64,000 nt of DNA from Candidatus Jidaibacter acanthamoeba. GTDB lineage: Bacteria; Pseudomonadota; Alphaproteobacteria; Rickettsiales; Midichloriaceae. The stretch covers positions 62,001 to 126,000 of the forward strand of contig NZ_JSWE01000058.1 of assembly GCF_000815465.1 (NCBI RefSeq). The letters are read 5' to 3'. Each line of letters begins with the position of its first letter. Position 1 is the first letter of the stretch. The translations under genes were made by a program, and so were the position numbers. The notes beneath the pieces are model-generated. The model did no database searches. It was not told where the DNA came from and saw nothing but the letters and a program-made list of their open reading frames with translations. Below, one piece after another: positions 36,679 through 46,618 of the stretch.

Positions 36679-38014
36679 TCATCATTTTACCTAATTTTGC
36701 AAGCTGTTTGTGATCCATTTTACCGACTTTCTTAACCATATTACTCATTTCCAAGTGTTGTTTGAGTAAGCGGTTAATATCCTGTACTTTAGTTCCCGAG
36801 CCGTTTGCAATCCTAACTTTTCTGGAAGCATTTATAATTTTCGGGTCACTTCTTTCCGCTCTGCTCATTGAATTAATAATTGCTTCCTGCTTAGTAAACA
36901 TTTTATCATCGATTGCCATGCTACCTATTTGGTTTTTTAATTTGCCGAGTCCCGGAATCATAGAAAGCATTGAACCGATACCTCCCATTTTCTTTAAGTT
37001 TTTAAACTGGGCAAGCATATCATTTAAATCAAATTGGCCTTTTTGTACTCTCTTTGCTAAAGTTTTTGCTTCTTCTTCACTTACCATTTCTGCAGCTTTT
37101 TCAACAAGTGAAACTATATCACCCATTCCTAAAATTTTGGAAGCTGCTCTTTGCGGGTGAAATTCTTCTAAATCACTTAATTTTTCGCCGATCCCTATGA
37201 ACTTAATAGGTTGCTTGGTTACACATCTCATGCTTAAGGTTGCTCCGCCTCTGGCATCCCCATCTACCCGAGTTAGGATGACTCCGGTAATCCCTACTTT
37301 TGTATTAAATTCCTTGCCAATATTAACTGCATCCTGACCAGTTAAGGAATCGACTACTAAGATAGTTTCAACCGGGCTTGTCAGGTCTTTAACTTTGTTC
37401 AACTCTTCCATCAGTTCAGGGTCGGTATGTAACCTTCCGGCCGTATCTAATATCAGAATATCAAATCCGTTGGTTTTAGCCTCTTCTAAAGCTCGTTTAG
37501 ATATCTTCTCAGGCATTTCGTTTGCCACTATCGGAAGGGTGGTGATATCAATTTGTTTGCCCAGTACTTCAAGTTGAGCTTGGGCTGCGGGGCGATAAAC
37601 GTCAAGTGAAGCAAGTAAAACTTTCTTCTTATGTTTCTTTCTAAGTAATAAAGCAAGTTTTGCAGCAGAGGTGGTTTTACCGGAACCTTGCAAGCCGACC
37701 AGCATGATGACAACCGGAGGTGTAGCCGCAAGATTTAAAGCCTGATGGTCACTGCCTAAAATCTCGGTCAACTCATCGTTTACAATTTTTATTACCATCT
37801 GTGCGGGTGAAATGCTTTTAACTATTTCACTACCTACTGCTTTAGCTTTTACTTTATCAATAAATTCCTTAACTGCCGGAAGTGCAACATCCGCTTCGAG
37901 TAAAGCAATCCTAATTTCACGCATTGCCTCGCTGACATCGGATTCATTAAGTAAACCCTTGCGTTTAAGTTTATCAAAGATTTTAGTTAAATTATTACTA
38001 AGGGAAGAGAACAT
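36671..38014 (-). CDS. ffh: Signal recognition particle protein Ffh
   Basis: The 447-aa GTPase has the helical N domain (residues 1-90) and the G domain with VGLQGSGKTTSAAKLA, DVYRPAAQAQLE, DTAGRLHTD and TRVDGDARGG. The methionine-rich M domain is at the C-terminus (GGIGSMLSMIPGL, MSRAERSDPKII). With 4.5S RNA it targets nascent membrane proteins to the translocon. I did not find the 4.5S RNA gene here. It heads the ffh-small ORF-bamE-winged-helix unit and is divergent from hemW. Confidence 0.96.
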   Translation of the reverse strand: MFSSLSNNLTKIFDKLKRKGLLNESDVSEAMREIRIALLEADVALPAVKEFIDKVKAKAVGSEIVKSISPAQMVIKIVNDELTEILGSDHQALNLAATPPVVIMLVGLQGSGKTTSAAKLALLLRKKHKKKVLLASLDVYRPAAQAQLEVLGKQIDITTLPIVANEMPEKISKRALEEAKTNGFDILILDTAGRLHTDPELMEELNKVKDLTSPVETILVVDSLTGQDAVNIGKEFNTKVGITGVILTRVDGDARGGATLSMRCVTKQPIKFIGIGEKLSDLEEFHPQRAASKILGMGDIVSLVEKAAEMVSEEEAKTLAKRVQKGQFDLNDMLAQFKNLKKMGGIGSMLSMIPGLGKLKNQIGSMAIDDKMFTKQEAIINSMSRAERSDPKIINASRKVRIANGSGTKVQDINRLLKQHLEMSNMVKKVGKMDHKQLAKLGKMMNV

Positions 38015-38098
38015 AAGTATTTATTGCTATTTTTAGAAGTATATGATAGTGATTACTCATCTTATTTTCAATTATTTTTATTAAATAAAGAATCTATT

Positions 38099-39217
38099 TT
38101 GTCCGATTTCCTTTCCATATACGTCCATTGGCCGTTTTGTAAGTCAAAGTGCCCTTACTGTGATTTTAATAGTCATGTAAGAAACGCAGTTGATTTGAAT
38201 CAATTTATTGATGCCTACTTAATTGAACTTGATAGTTATCAACATGTGCTGAACGGCAAAATTATAAAAAGTATTTTCTTCGGCGGGGGGACTCCTTCAC
38301 TGGCTCCGCCCGTATTTTTTGAAAAAGTGATTAATAAAATTTCAAAATACTCAACACTTGCTCCTCAAATAGAGGTAACTTTAGAGGCTAACCCTACTTC
38401 TTCGGAAGCTAAAAAATTTTATGATTACTCAAGAGCAGGAGTAAATAGGGTATCAATCGGAATACAAAGCTTTAATCAAAAATATTTAAAGTTTTTAGGC
38501 AGAGAACACTCGGCTGATGAAGCAAGAGAAGCAATTTTCTATGCTGCAAAGTATTTTTCCCGGTACAGTTTCGACTTAATTTATGCGCTTCCCGAGCAAA
38601 GTTTGAAAAGTTGGGAAGAGGAACTTAGCGTTGCAATAAAATATACTAATAAGCATATGTCAGTTTATCAATTAACTATAGAAAAAGGTACCCAGTTTTA
38701 CGGAGATTATAAAAAGAAGAAATTTACTATGCCGAATCAGAATATAGCTGCAGATTTCTACTATATTACTCAAAATATTTTAAGTAAGTACGGTATGCCG
38801 CAATATGAAATATCTAATCATGCGGCAGCGGGAGAGGAATCAATACATAATATGACTTACTGGGAGTACGGTGATTATTTGGGTATCGGGGCTGGGGCAC
38901 ACGGGCGATATACTTTTAATAGCATAAAGTATGCAACCGTTAATACTCATTTGCCGGAAAAATGGCTTAAGCAAATTGAAGAAAGAGGTAATGCTCTACA
39001 GCATAAAGAAGAGCTATCAGAGGATGAGCAAAATGAGGAAAAAATAATTATGGGGTTAAGGTTAAGTAAGGGGGTAGATAAAAAGCTGTTATTTAATAAG
39101 AGAAAATATAAGCAGCTTTTAGAGGACGGGTACTTAGATGAGGGGGAGAATTTAGTGCGTGCAACTGAAAAGGGAAGGTTGGTTTTAAATAGGTTAATAA
39201 GCGAATTGATTGTGTAA
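38099..39217 (+). CDS. hemW: Radical SAM haem chaperone HemW
   Basis: I place the start at TTG 38099, preceded by AAAGAA, because HemW proteins begin just before the motif SIYVHWPFCKSKCPYCDF. The longer frame from ATG 38024 adds 25 atypical residues and begins only 10 bp from the divergent ffh start. The 372-aa product has the cluster ligands Cys14, Cys18 and Cys21, FFGGGTPSL, SIGIQSFNQKYLKFLGR, and YEISNHAAAG. HemW binds haem and is thought to deliver it to respiratory enzymes; it is often misnamed a coproporphyrinogen oxidase. The rlmH gene follows 4 bp later. Confidence 0.88.
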   Translation: MSDFLSIYVHWPFCKSKCPYCDFNSHVRNAVDLNQFIDAYLIELDSYQHVLNGKIIKSIFFGGGTPSLAPPVFFEKVINKISKYSTLAPQIEVTLEANPTSSEAKKFYDYSRAGVNRVSIGIQSFNQKYLKFLGREHSADEAREAIFYAAKYFSRYSFDLIYALPEQSLKSWEEELSVAIKYTNKHMSVYQLTIEKGTQFYGDYKKKKFTMPNQNIAADFYYITQNILSKYGMPQYEISNHAAAGEESIHNMTYWEYGDYLGIGAGAHGRYTFNSIKYATVNTHLPEKWLKQIEERGNALQHKEELSEDEQNEEKIIMGLRLSKGVDKKLLFNKRKYKQLLEDGYLDEGENLVRATEKGRLVLNRLISELIV

Positions 39218-39221
39218 GGCA

Positions 39222-39674
39222 ATGGAAATAGTAATTAAAGCCTTAGGAAAAGAGAAATCTCAAGAAATTAAACAGCTGACCCAAGAATACTTAATGAGAA
39301 CCAGGTGGCAGATTTCTATTCAAGAGTATGAGCTAAATAAAAATTTAAGTGAAAATGAACAAAAGCTACAAGAAGGAAAATGGCTAATTAGCAATATTCC
39401 TGATAATACTTTTATTTATGTTTTGGATGAGAAGGGTAAGCAGTATACAAGTCATGAATTTTCCTCGGCCTTAGTTAAAAATCAGAGTATTTATAAAAAC
39501 ATTTATTTTCTGATCGGTGGTGCTTTCGGTTTAAGTGAAGAGGTAAAGCAAAAAGCTAATACACTGATTGCATTCGGTAAAATGACCTTCCCTCATAAGC
39601 TGGTAAGATTAATGCTGGTAGAGCAGCTTTATAGAGCTTATTCAATAGTTAACGGCCATCCCTATCACAAGTGA
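39222..39674 (+). CDS. rlmH: 23S rRNA pseudouridine(1915) N3-methyltransferase RlmH
   Basis: This 150-aa SPOUT methyltransferase starts at ATG 39222, not at the in-frame TTG 39210 that lies inside hemW. Signatures are FIYVLDEKGKQYTSHEFS, FLIGGAFGLSEEV (the SAM-binding knot) and LVRLMLVEQLYRAYSIVNGHPYHK at the C-terminus. It methylates the pseudouridine of helix 69 on the 70S ribosome. It lies just after hemW, so the two are cotranscribed. Confidence 0.94.
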   Translation: MEIVIKALGKEKSQEIKQLTQEYLMRTRWQISIQEYELNKNLSENEQKLQEGKWLISNIPDNTFIYVLDEKGKQYTSHEFSSALVKNQSIYKNIYFLIGGAFGLSEEVKQKANTLIAFGKMTFPHKLVRLMLVEQLYRAYSIVNGHPYHK

Positions 39675-39682
39675 TTAATAAT

Positions 39683-39716
39683 AAAAAAGCTCCCGAAAAT
39701 TATACTTTTAGGAGCC
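39683..39716 (-). terminator. Rho-independent terminator of aspS
   Basis: On the minus strand GCTCC and AAAA arms pair with TTTT and GGAGC around a short loop, followed by six T residues (39683-39688 on the map). It lies 29 bp past the aspS stop. The hairpin could also serve the convergent hemW-rlmH transcript, though the T-run is poorer on that side. Confidence 0.7.
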
Positions 39717-39744
39717 TTCTACTTAAACTTATTTTTTTAAAATC

Positions 39745-41574
39745 TTATTTGCTTTCGCTTACTTTAAGCTTTGGAGAAAGCATAATATGCAGCTCTTTCA
39801 GTTGCCTTTCACTTACCGTATTAGGTGCGTTCATCAATAAATCCTGAGCGCTTTGATTTAACGGGAAGGCGATAACTTCTCTAATATTAGGTTCATTAGC
39901 AAGAAGCATTACAATCCTATCAACTCCGGGAGCTAAACCACCGTGAGGAGGAGCACCGTATTTAAACGCCTTGATCATACCGCCGAATTTGTTATCAACC
40001 TCTTCTTTCGAATAGCCTGCAATTTCAAAAGCTTTATACATGAGGTCAGTTTTATGATTTCTGATTCCTCCGCTTGAAAGTTCGATACCGTTACATACTA
40101 TATCATATTGGAAAGCTTTAATTGCCAGTTTCTTTTCAGTAGTATCAGCTGCATTTAATGCTTCTAAACCACCTTGCGGCATGGAAAACGGGTTATGAGT
40201 AAAATCAATTTTTTTCTCATCTTCATTCCATTCATAAAACGGGAAATCTGTAACCCAACAGAATTTATAAATATTTTTTTCAATTATGTTTAGTTCTTCG
40301 CCAAGCTTTGTTCTTACCCTACCTGCTATTTTTGCGGCAGTAGAGGCTTCTTCACAAGCAAAGAATACCGAATCCCCGTTTTCAAGTTTTGCAATATCTT
40401 TTAGAGAAGCTAACCTATCCTGATCCAAGAATTTTGCAATCGGGCCTTTAGCGCTGCCGTCTTGAGCAAAAGTTATATAACCTAGGCCTGTAGCTCCCAG
40501 TTCGGTTTGTGCAAATGATATCATTTTATCGAAAAAGCTTCTCGGCTGTTCGGAAGTCTTCGGTGCAGGTATAGCACGAACAAGTGAGCCTTTTTTAATT
40601 CCCTCTCTAAATATAGTAAATTCCGAATCGGTAAATACGGAAGTAGCATCTACAATTTCGATATTGATTCTTAGATCAGGTTTATCACTACCGTATTTAA
40701 GCATTGAGTCATGATAGGTAATCCTTGGGAACGGAGCGGGGGTAACCTCAAATTCTGAAAATTTTTTAAATGTGCTGTAAAGCACCGGTTCAATGGTATT
40801 AAATACATCTTCCTGGGTAACGAATGACATTTCGATATCAAGCTGATAAAACTCGCCTCCCGAACGATCGGCTCTTGCATCTTCATCCCTAAAGCAAGGA
40901 GCGATTTGGAAATATTTATCGAATCCTGAAATCATAAGTAATTGCTTGAACTGTTGTGGTGCTTGGGGGAGCGCATAAAATTTACCTGGATGGAGTCTGC
41001 TCGGCACTAAAAAGTCTCTGGCGCCTTCAGGTGAGCTTGCAGTTAGGATCGGAGTCTGAAATTCTATAAATCCTTGCTCAGTCATTTTTTTACGTAAATG
41101 TGCAACAACATTATTTCTGAGCATAATATTTTTATGCAATTTTTCCTTTCTTAAATCCAAAAATCTATATTTAAGCCTTAAATCTTCCGGGAATGGGAGC
41201 TCGCTATTTACATTAAGCGGAAGCATCTCAGCAATCGATTCACTGGTGAAATCTTCAATTATAACTTCAATTTCACCGGTGGAAAGCTCATTATTCATAG
41301 TCTCTGCCGATCTTCCGACCACAACGCCGGTTACAGTTAAGACACTTTCAAAACTTAGTGAGGTGAGTTCCTCGTATTTTTCTTTACTTATTCTGATTAA
41401 ATCCTGATCCTGATCGGATGAAACCACTTGAGTTATTCCGTAATGGTCTCTTAAGTCTATGAAATAAATACCGCCGTGATCGCGTTTTCTGTGCAGCCAT
41501 CCTGAAAGTTTAACTTTTTGGCCGATATGAGATTTATTTAATTCCCCGCAGGTATGGGTTCTATACTTATGCAT
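39745..41574 (-). CDS. aspS: Aspartyl-tRNA synthetase
   Basis: The 609-aa bacterial-type enzyme has an N-terminal OB-fold anticodon domain ([21 protein letters not shown]). The class II core follows: motif 1 region [20 protein letters not shown], motif 2 [19 protein letters not shown], and motif 3 [14 protein letters not shown]. The bacterial GAD insertion lies at about 290-420. It charges tRNA-Asp; whether it also charges tRNA-Asn cannot be read reliably from the sequence. It stands alone, divergent from rpoZ, with a terminator downstream. Confidence 0.96.
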   Translation of the reverse strand: MHKYRTHTCGELNKSHIGQKVKLSGWLHRKRDHGGIYFIDLRDHYGITQVVSSDQDQDLIRISKEKYEELTSLSFESVLTVTGVVVGRSAETMNNELSTGEIEVIIEDFTSESIAEMLPLNVNSELPFPEDLRLKYRFLDLRKEKLHKNIMLRNNVVAHLRKKMTEQGFIEFQTPILTASSPEGARDFLVPSRLHPGKFYALPQAPQQFKQLLMISGFDKYFQIAPCFRDEDARADRSGGEFYQLDIEMSFVTQEDVFNTIEPVLYSTFKKFSEFEVTPAPFPRITYHDSMLKYGSDKPDLRINIEIVDATSVFTDSEFTIFREGIKKGSLVRAIPAPKTSEQPRSFFDKMISFAQTELGATGLGYITFAQDGSAKGPIAKFLDQDRLASLKDIAKLENGDSVFFACEEASTAAKIAGRVRTKLGEELNIIEKNIYKFCWVTDFPFYEWNEDEKKIDFTHNPFSMPQGGLEALNAADTTEKKLAIKAFQYDIVCNGIELSSGGIRNHKTDLMYKAFEIAGYSKEEVDNKFGGMIKAFKYGAPPHGGLAPGVDRIVMLLANEPNIREVIAFPLNQSAQDLLMNAPNTVSERQLKELHIMLSPKLKVSESK

Positions 41575-41658
41575 AATATTCTCAGTAATATTTTATGTTG
41601 AGATGTTATAACTTAATACAAACTTTTATGCAAACATTGTAAGTGTGTATTGCAAAAG

Positions 41659-41686
41659 TTGCATTTGAAAATATTTTAATTATACT
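41659..41686 (+). promoter_or_regulatory. Probable promoter of rpoZ-ccmD-ccmE
   Basis: TTGCAT at 41659-41664, a 16-bp spacer and TATACT at 41681-41686 lie 27 bp before ATG 41714 of rpoZ. A start site near 41693 would make the earlier in-frame TTG 41699 nearly leaderless, supporting the ATG. Confidence 0.5.
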
Positions 41687-41713
41687 GGGTGCAAATTTTT
41701 GTTAAGAGTTATT

Positions 41714-42067
41714 ATGGCGCGCGTAACTATTGAAGATTGCATTGAACGGATTAAGAGCAGGTTTGAACTGGTTGTTCTTGCGGCACAAAGAGCTAAGGAA
41801 ATATCATCGGGAGCCAGGCTTCTTATCGAGCGAGATAATGATAAAGATGCAGTAGTGGCTTTAAGGGAGATTGCAAGTGATGCTATCGATGCTGAGACTT
41901 TAAGGGAATCCGTGATCAAAAAGTACTTAACCAGGTCTGTGGTTGAAGAAGAAGATCTACCTGATAGCGATGATAATTTAGAAATCCAACAGGATATGGC
42001 TAAGTTTACTTTCCAAGCTAAAGATGTAAAAGGGATGTCTTATGAAGATGAAGACTTGGATGAATAA
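41714..42067 (+). CDS. rpoZ: RNA polymerase omega subunit
   Basis: The start is ATG 41714, giving MARVTIEDCIERIKSRFELV, which matches the family N-terminus. Upstream in-frame TTG 41699 is rejected. The 117-aa product has the helix LVVLAAQRAKEISSGA and a DNDKDAVVALREIA block typical of RpoZ, then an acidic tail. Omega helps assemble the beta' subunit. The ccmD gene follows after 9 bp. Confidence 0.92.
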   Translation: MARVTIEDCIERIKSRFELVVLAAQRAKEISSGARLLIERDNDKDAVVALREIASDAIDAETLRESVIKKYLTRSVVEEEDLPDSDDNLEIQQDMAKFTFQAKDVKGMSYEDEDLDE

Positions 42068-42076
42068 ATATTTTAA

Positions 42077-42202
42077 ATGTTTTATGTTTTAATTTCTTAT
42101 TCCGTCACTTTTGCTTTACTGCTAATCCTAGCGGGAGCAGTATATTTTAAGTATAAACGTTTAAAGTATTTATATCACAATGCCGTTAATAAAAAGAAAT
42201 AA
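42077..42202 (+). CDS. ccmD: Haem exporter protein CcmD
   Basis: This 41-aa ORF encodes one membrane helix (about residues 4-24) followed by a basic tail (YFKYKRLKYLYHN, ending NKKK). It sits 9 bp after rpoZ and overlaps the ccmE start by 23 bp. A small single-span protein of this layout directly before ccmE is CcmD, which helps release holo-CcmE from the CcmABC complex. The assignment rests on size, topology and position more than on sequence identity. Confidence 0.72.
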   Translation: MFYVLISYSVTFALLLILAGAVYFKYKRLKYLYHNAVNKKK

Positions 42203-42641
42203 GGCATGGAAGCGACGTGCATATATAATAGCAATTTTTGTGCTGTTTTTTGCCGTGGCGATTGCTATAACTTTAAAAGTCTTTAATGATAATATTGTAT
42301 TTTTTTTGAATCCGACTGAGCTTAAGGAAAGAGAAGCCGAATTTAGAGGCAAAGAGTTTAGGGTAGGGGGATTGGTTGTCGCAGGCAGCATTAAATATCT
42401 TAAAGATAAGGAAATATTGCAGTTTAGGATTACTGATTTAAATGAAGAGCTTACTGTTCAATATAGGGGCATAATCCCAAATTTATTTACTGAAAACCAA
42501 GGAACGGTGGCATTAGGTAAACTTGTTGATAATAAAGTATTTATTGCCAGGGAACTGCTTGCTAAGCATGATGAAAATTATATGCCCAAAGAAATTGCCG
42601 ATTCCTTAAAAAAATCAGAGCACTGGAAAAGTAAAAAATAA
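42180..42641 (+). CDS. ccmE: Periplasmic haem chaperone CcmE
   Basis: The 153-aa protein has an N-terminal membrane anchor (about 12-35) and the OB-fold haem-binding domain. FFLNPTELKERE, FRVGGLVVAGSIK, VQYRGIIPNLFTENQGTVALG, and the haem-linking histidine in LLAKHDENYMP are all visible. CcmE binds haem covalently and passes it to apocytochrome c. It overlaps ccmD by 23 bp and lies in the rpoZ transcript. The C-terminal tail after YMP is short and charged. Confidence 0.95.
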   Translation: MPLIKRNKAWKRRAYIIAIFVLFFAVAIAITLKVFNDNIVFFLNPTELKEREAEFRGKEFRVGGLVVAGSIKYLKDKEILQFRITDLNEELTVQYRGIIPNLFTENQGTVALGKLVDNKVFIARELLAKHDENYMPKEIADSLKKSEHWKSKK

Positions 42642-42957
42642 AGTTACTACATTGCTTTTTTTACTACTTTTGTAGAAGATAATATCAATCAGTTTATTAT
42701 TATATATTGCCATATTAATTAATATATATTTAATTTTAGAAAAGTTTTTATGGTTGTGCCTTAATTAATATTGAATTTTACCTGTATTTTATAGTAATAA
42801 TAATGCTGTACCAAAATAACATGTGATTAAGAATTAAAAATATTGGATGGCTGGATAAGGGTTTGGCACTGAATTTACTGAATATACTCTGTAATCTTTC
42901 TTTGTTTCTAAGAAAGGTGAAGTGTATTATATTCCACTCTCTTATGCCAAGTTCAGG
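42642..42957. other. Gene-free gap after ccmE
   Basis: This 316-bp AT-rich stretch shows no supported gene. A weak CTACA/TGTAG hairpin at about 42649-42676 could end the ccmE transcript, but its loop is long and no T-run follows. I see nothing else. Confidence 0.4.
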
Positions 42958-44360
42958 TTAACTTATCTTTATCTGTTCTCCTTCACTTCTAATTGCATAT
43001 TTTTCTACATAGGATTGAGGAATAGTATCTATTACCTTATTAACCCCTTCTATTATCGCATGCCTAACTTTATCATTACTTTTATTAACTAATCGTACTA
43101 AGGTTTTATACATTGCCTTCATAAGTTCGGCTCTTAACTCAGGGAATACATAGTCGTCAAACTTCTCTAATCTTGTCCCAAGTATAGGTGAAATAAGGTT
43201 AGTCATTTCCTCTATCTTAATTCTCATTTGCCTTTTATTATATTCTTCACAAGGCTTTCCTTTAACCCAGTTAATTATCTGTTCCAGTGCAAATGATGTC
43301 CAGCTGATTATCTTCTCTGTAAATGTGCCCTGAGGCTTAGCATCATCATTATATGCCTTAACTGCCGTGGTTGCCATAAACCTTGAAGTTTTTTGTATGT
43401 GATTTTGAATAACTGCCTTTCTTAATTCTTCCATGTAATCAATTTTAGGGGAGTGTTCTTTAATAAATCTAGGGTAACCTTCCAGCAATATTTCTTTTGC
43501 GCATCTTTGCTTTAATATCTCTAAAGCTTTAACGTCTTTTAAAAGGGCGCTAGTAATTTTTGGGAATTCCGATTCGCTTACTAATGAAGAGGTAGCTATA
43601 TTTGTTATATATAACTGTAGCTCGGCAGGCATATTGCTTAGCATAACGCTTTGATTAATCTCAATCCCAACTAAACTTCTGCCGAAGTTATCTACATAAT
43701 CATAAAGTAAATTAAATTTATTTTTACTTTCTAGTTCTAATGATTCCAGGCATTTTTTCAATTCATAAGCATTTGCGGACAAAAAACCTTTAATACCATG
43801 TGCAAGAAGTAATAAAGGAATACTAATATCAGGGAATTCCAACCTAGCATCTTTAGAATAAAAGAGATCAGGCTTTCTTTCTAAAAGCCAATATTTTATT
43901 TTTACCCTTTCATCTTGAGAATAATTATTAACATATGTATATGCATTTTTTTCATATTTACTAATCGAATTAATGAAATTTGGATTCTTTTCATAAAGCC
44001 ATTTCATTACTTTGAAATGTGATCTTTGGGTAGCAACTAGAAATGCATTCTCTCCAGTCTCGTCAACTGAATCGATGAAACACGGTTTCTTTTCATACAA
44101 CCATTGTACCACCTCTAATGAGCCACTAGAAACAGCTTCTATAAATACATTACTTTTCTTCCGACCAACAGAATTAATAAAATTTGGGTTCTTCCCATAC
44201 AGCCATTGTACCAACTCAAGGTCGTTATCTTCGATAGCATATTATATACCCACCAGGGGTGCTTACGATAAATAAAATCCGGTTTTCTCTGGTATAACCA
44301 CTCCCTTACTTCTGGTTGTCTAACTAGGACACGGTGTGAAAGTATACCACTTCCACAATC
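42958..44360 (-). pseudogene. Frameshifted ankyrin-like repeat protein gene
   Basis: The open part (42958-44214, 418 aa) has no ATG start, only TTG 44214 in mid-repeat. It begins with about four 34-residue ankyrin-like units marked by the pattern WLYxKxPxFIxS. A helical C-terminal domain follows, with PAELQLYITNIATSSLV near residue 209 and many Lys/Glu helices. Upstream, in another frame (44220-44358), an extra unit reads VREWLYQRKPDFIY. The two frames join within about 44230-44245, so a small indel breaks the gene. An in-frame TAA at 44361-44363 separates this extra unit from the MBG fragment upstream. A shortened product from the TTG cannot be excluded. Confidence 0.68.
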
Positions 44361-44964
44361 TTATAGGCTAGGATCTATAGTAATCAATTCATCATTGCTA
44401 CCAATTTCATCTTCGTTCTCAGACCACCTTGCGAGTTTAAAAGGTGTGTTATTATTACCTTTGTTTATTACCGGAGGTTCTACTATTTTTGGAATGTTAG
44501 ATTCTAATATAGTTAAATTGGCAGGCATAAATTGGAATTTATATCCTAGTTCAGAAACCAAATTACCGGTTCGAGAGTAAATATTATAGCTACCCTCAGC
44601 GCTATTTGCATCGGGAATTGTAAAGCTCGGCATACCGGTAAAGCTACTCTCGGTCGTATCTCCGTCAATAAAGCCGCTAATGTAATAATTAAAGCTTTTC
44701 GGTAGAGGTTTCTCCTCTGGTTATTTTTAGGTTATCCGTGCTTATTGTTAAGCTTGGGGCTATGCTATACAGTAAGCCGTTACCGCTTGTTGCTGCAACT
44801 GAAACCGGAGTGTGGCTTGTGTAGCTGCGATTATATCGTTTGAAATCGGCGGATAACCCGTTAAGATGGTTATTTGCAGGGGTAGTTGAATAAATCCTAG
44901 CTTTAAGTTTAGAATGAAATATACTTGTAAAATATCTAAGGATATCTCTATTATTACTCAACAT
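44361..44964 (-). pseudogene. Fragment of an MBG-domain (filamentous haemagglutinin-like) adhesin
   Basis: Two abutting frames (44689-44964 and 44361-about 44690) form one MBG-like domain if a one-base frameshift near 44690 is bridged. The blocks are SLTISTDNLKITRGE, then YYISGFIDGDTTESSFTG and AEGSYNIYS, ending FMPANLTILES. That order matches MBG domains of bacterial surface adhesins. No signal peptide, beta-barrel or other repeat remains, so this is a relic of a larger protein. The second frame ends at TAA 44361-44363, and the same frame reads on directly into the ankyrin relic. Confidence 0.62.
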
Positions 44965-45247
44965 TGATTAATGTGCATATAGTATCTACCTTCATACAAC
45001 ATAGGTAACCTGAGTTAAATATAAGGAACTAGCTGTAACGCATACTATAAAGGGTTGCGAGAAAGAATTAAGAGGAAATAATCAGTTATTATATATAAAA
45101 TACGTTTGAAACTATAGAATTTCCTTTGCCTCGCTCAGCTAGTTTTATATGGCGCCGCAAGTTTTTATATTACAGGAATTTATTAAAATAATTATGAGCC
45201 CAAAGTTGTTTCTTACGTAGAATTCAGATTAAGGAATAAACATATGC
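44965..45247. other. Gene-free gap between adhesin relic and ankyrin terminator
   Basis: No supported gene is visible in these 283 bases. Together with the terminator at 45248-45281 and the 3' flank of the next gene, the non-coding stretch is about 390 bp. Confidence 0.4.
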
Positions 45248-45281
45248 AAAAAAAACTGTTCTTATTGATTTAAAAAACAGT
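45248..45281 (-). terminator. Rho-independent terminator of the ankyrin gene
   Basis: On the minus strand ACTGTT and AACAGT form a stem around an AT-rich loop, followed by at least seven T residues (45248-45254 on the map). It lies about 75 bp past the ankyrin gene stop. Confidence 0.65.
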
Positions 45282-45355
45282 CTTTATTTTTTTATTAATA
45301 ACATTTATAAAACCGAAACACCTACCACACCTGCAAGGCATTTATATAAATACCC

Positions 45356-46255
45356 TTAAAACCCCCTTACCACCGGTTTCTGTTCTTCTCTATTATCAGC
45401 TGAATTTCTCAAGTCTTTACCGAGCCTAGGTCTTTTAACCTTAGGATCAGCCCAACATTTTTTCTCTTTGTTTTCTGAAGGTTTTTCAGGTGAAGATTCA
45501 TCCGCGGGTTTTACAAGTCCAGTATTTCTGGAATCCTCTATAGCTCCTGTAAACCCATGTTCACGTTTTCTAGAACCCCCTACAGCTCCTACTCTTTCTC
45601 CGGGGCTATATCCATTTCTTTTAGCTTCAACTTCCCTTTCAGCTGCTTCAAATTCTTTTATTTTTTCGGGATATAGTTTTCTGTATAGTTCTTTCGCAGA
45701 ATAACTCCTTGTAACTACTTCCTCACCATCTACAATATCTCTTAATTCAAAAGTACGCATATCAGGATCAGCACCAAATTCAAGTAAGCATTTATAAATC
45801 TTCACTTCACCTGTTCTGGCAGCTAGATGTAAAACTGTACTACCTTCTTCTGCTCTTCTTGCATGAATATTAGCACCACGTCCCATAAGTAAAGGGATAA
45901 GTTCAAGACAATGCATAGTTAAAATAGAGTTATGTAACGGAGTCTCCCCTTCTTTATCAGTTAAATTGACCTCAGCCCCCCTTGCTAGAAGCAGCTTTGC
46001 TATTTCCATATACCCATTACGGGCAGCTACATGTAAAGCAGTAGTACCAAAGTAATCTTGGGAATTGACATCTAATTTTTCATGTTTCAGTAGGAACTCA
46101 ACCACATTAGTATACCTATAGTTAGTTGCGTAATAAAGTAGTCCGGCTTCGCTTCCATCTTTCTCATTAATATCTCCCCCCTGTTCTAAAAATGATTCAA
46201 GATGCTCTATTGACTTTTTTCCATAAATATCTAATATTCGTAAACTCTTTTTCAT
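45356..46255 (-). CDS. Ankyrin-repeat protein with a basic C-terminal tail (candidate effector)
   Basis: The 299-aa protein has four to five canonical ankyrin repeats (about residues 27-175) with TALHVAARNGYMEIAKLLL, TPLHNSILT and TVLHLAARTGEVKIYKCLL, each ending in a GADP/GAEV-like turn. A linker rich in Glu/Arg follows, then a polar, basic tail (223-299) with SRKRE, DSRN, KKCWADPK and a nuclear-signal-like VKRPRLGK. The tail is homologous to that of the gene at 46619-47221. There is no signal peptide, so any export would need a type IV or type I-like route. Ankyrin proteins of Rickettsiales are often host-directed; this is inference. Confidence 0.82.
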   Translation of the reverse strand: MKKSLRILDIYGKKSIEHLESFLEQGGDINEKDGSEAGLLYYATNYRYTNVVEFLLKHEKLDVNSQDYFGTTALHVAARNGYMEIAKLLLARGAEVNLTDKEGETPLHNSILTMHCLELIPLLMGRGANIHARRAEEGSTVLHLAARTGEVKIYKCLLEFGADPDMRTFELRDIVDGEEVVTRSYSAKELYRKLYPEKIKEFEAAEREVEAKRNGYSPGERVGAVGGSRKREHGFTGAIEDSRNTGLVKPADESSPEKPSENKEKKCWADPKVKRPRLGKDLRNSADNREEQKPVVRGF

Positions 46256-46371
46256 TTTTTGCCTTTTTTGTATTTTAAAAAATTATAATTTACTATTTTA
46301 AATAAATCAATAATTTGTATAATTAACGTTTAATGAATGGTAATAAAAGTTATATTGCAAAACTACTTCTT

Positions 46372-46566
46372 TTATCCAAGAGATCTACCGTCGTCTTTTT
46401 GCTTACCTTTATCCGTTCTAGATCGTTTAATTTGAGCAACGTGGCCTTCTTCGTTCTTTGTATGGTTGGCTGGCCTACCTATTCTATCTGTTCTCTCATC
46501 ATTTAATTTTTCCCTTTCATCATCTCCACCCTTTCTTTTTTTATGTAATATAGATATGTCTCTCAA
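46372..46566 (-). CDS. Doubtful small basic ORF, 64 aa
   Basis: The ORF encodes an extremely charged peptide with KKRKGGDDEREK and KRSRTDKGKQKDDGR. It sits between two genes that share a basic tail and may be a leftover 3' end of a third related gene, but I cannot align it to that tail. No domain is recognised. It may not be expressed. Confidence 0.3.
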   Translation of the reverse strand: MRDISILHKKRKGGDDEREKLNDERTDRIGRPANHTKNEEGHVAQIKRSRTDKGKQKDDGRSLG

Positions 46567-46618
46567 GTAGTATTTTTATTTTGAAATAATCTTTTCAAAG
46601 CCCTCTAGGAACAGGTTG

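Noticed and set aside
38024-38098. Upstream ATG start for hemW
   Set aside because: The added 25 residues do not match the family N-terminus, and the start lies 10 bp from the divergent ffh start.
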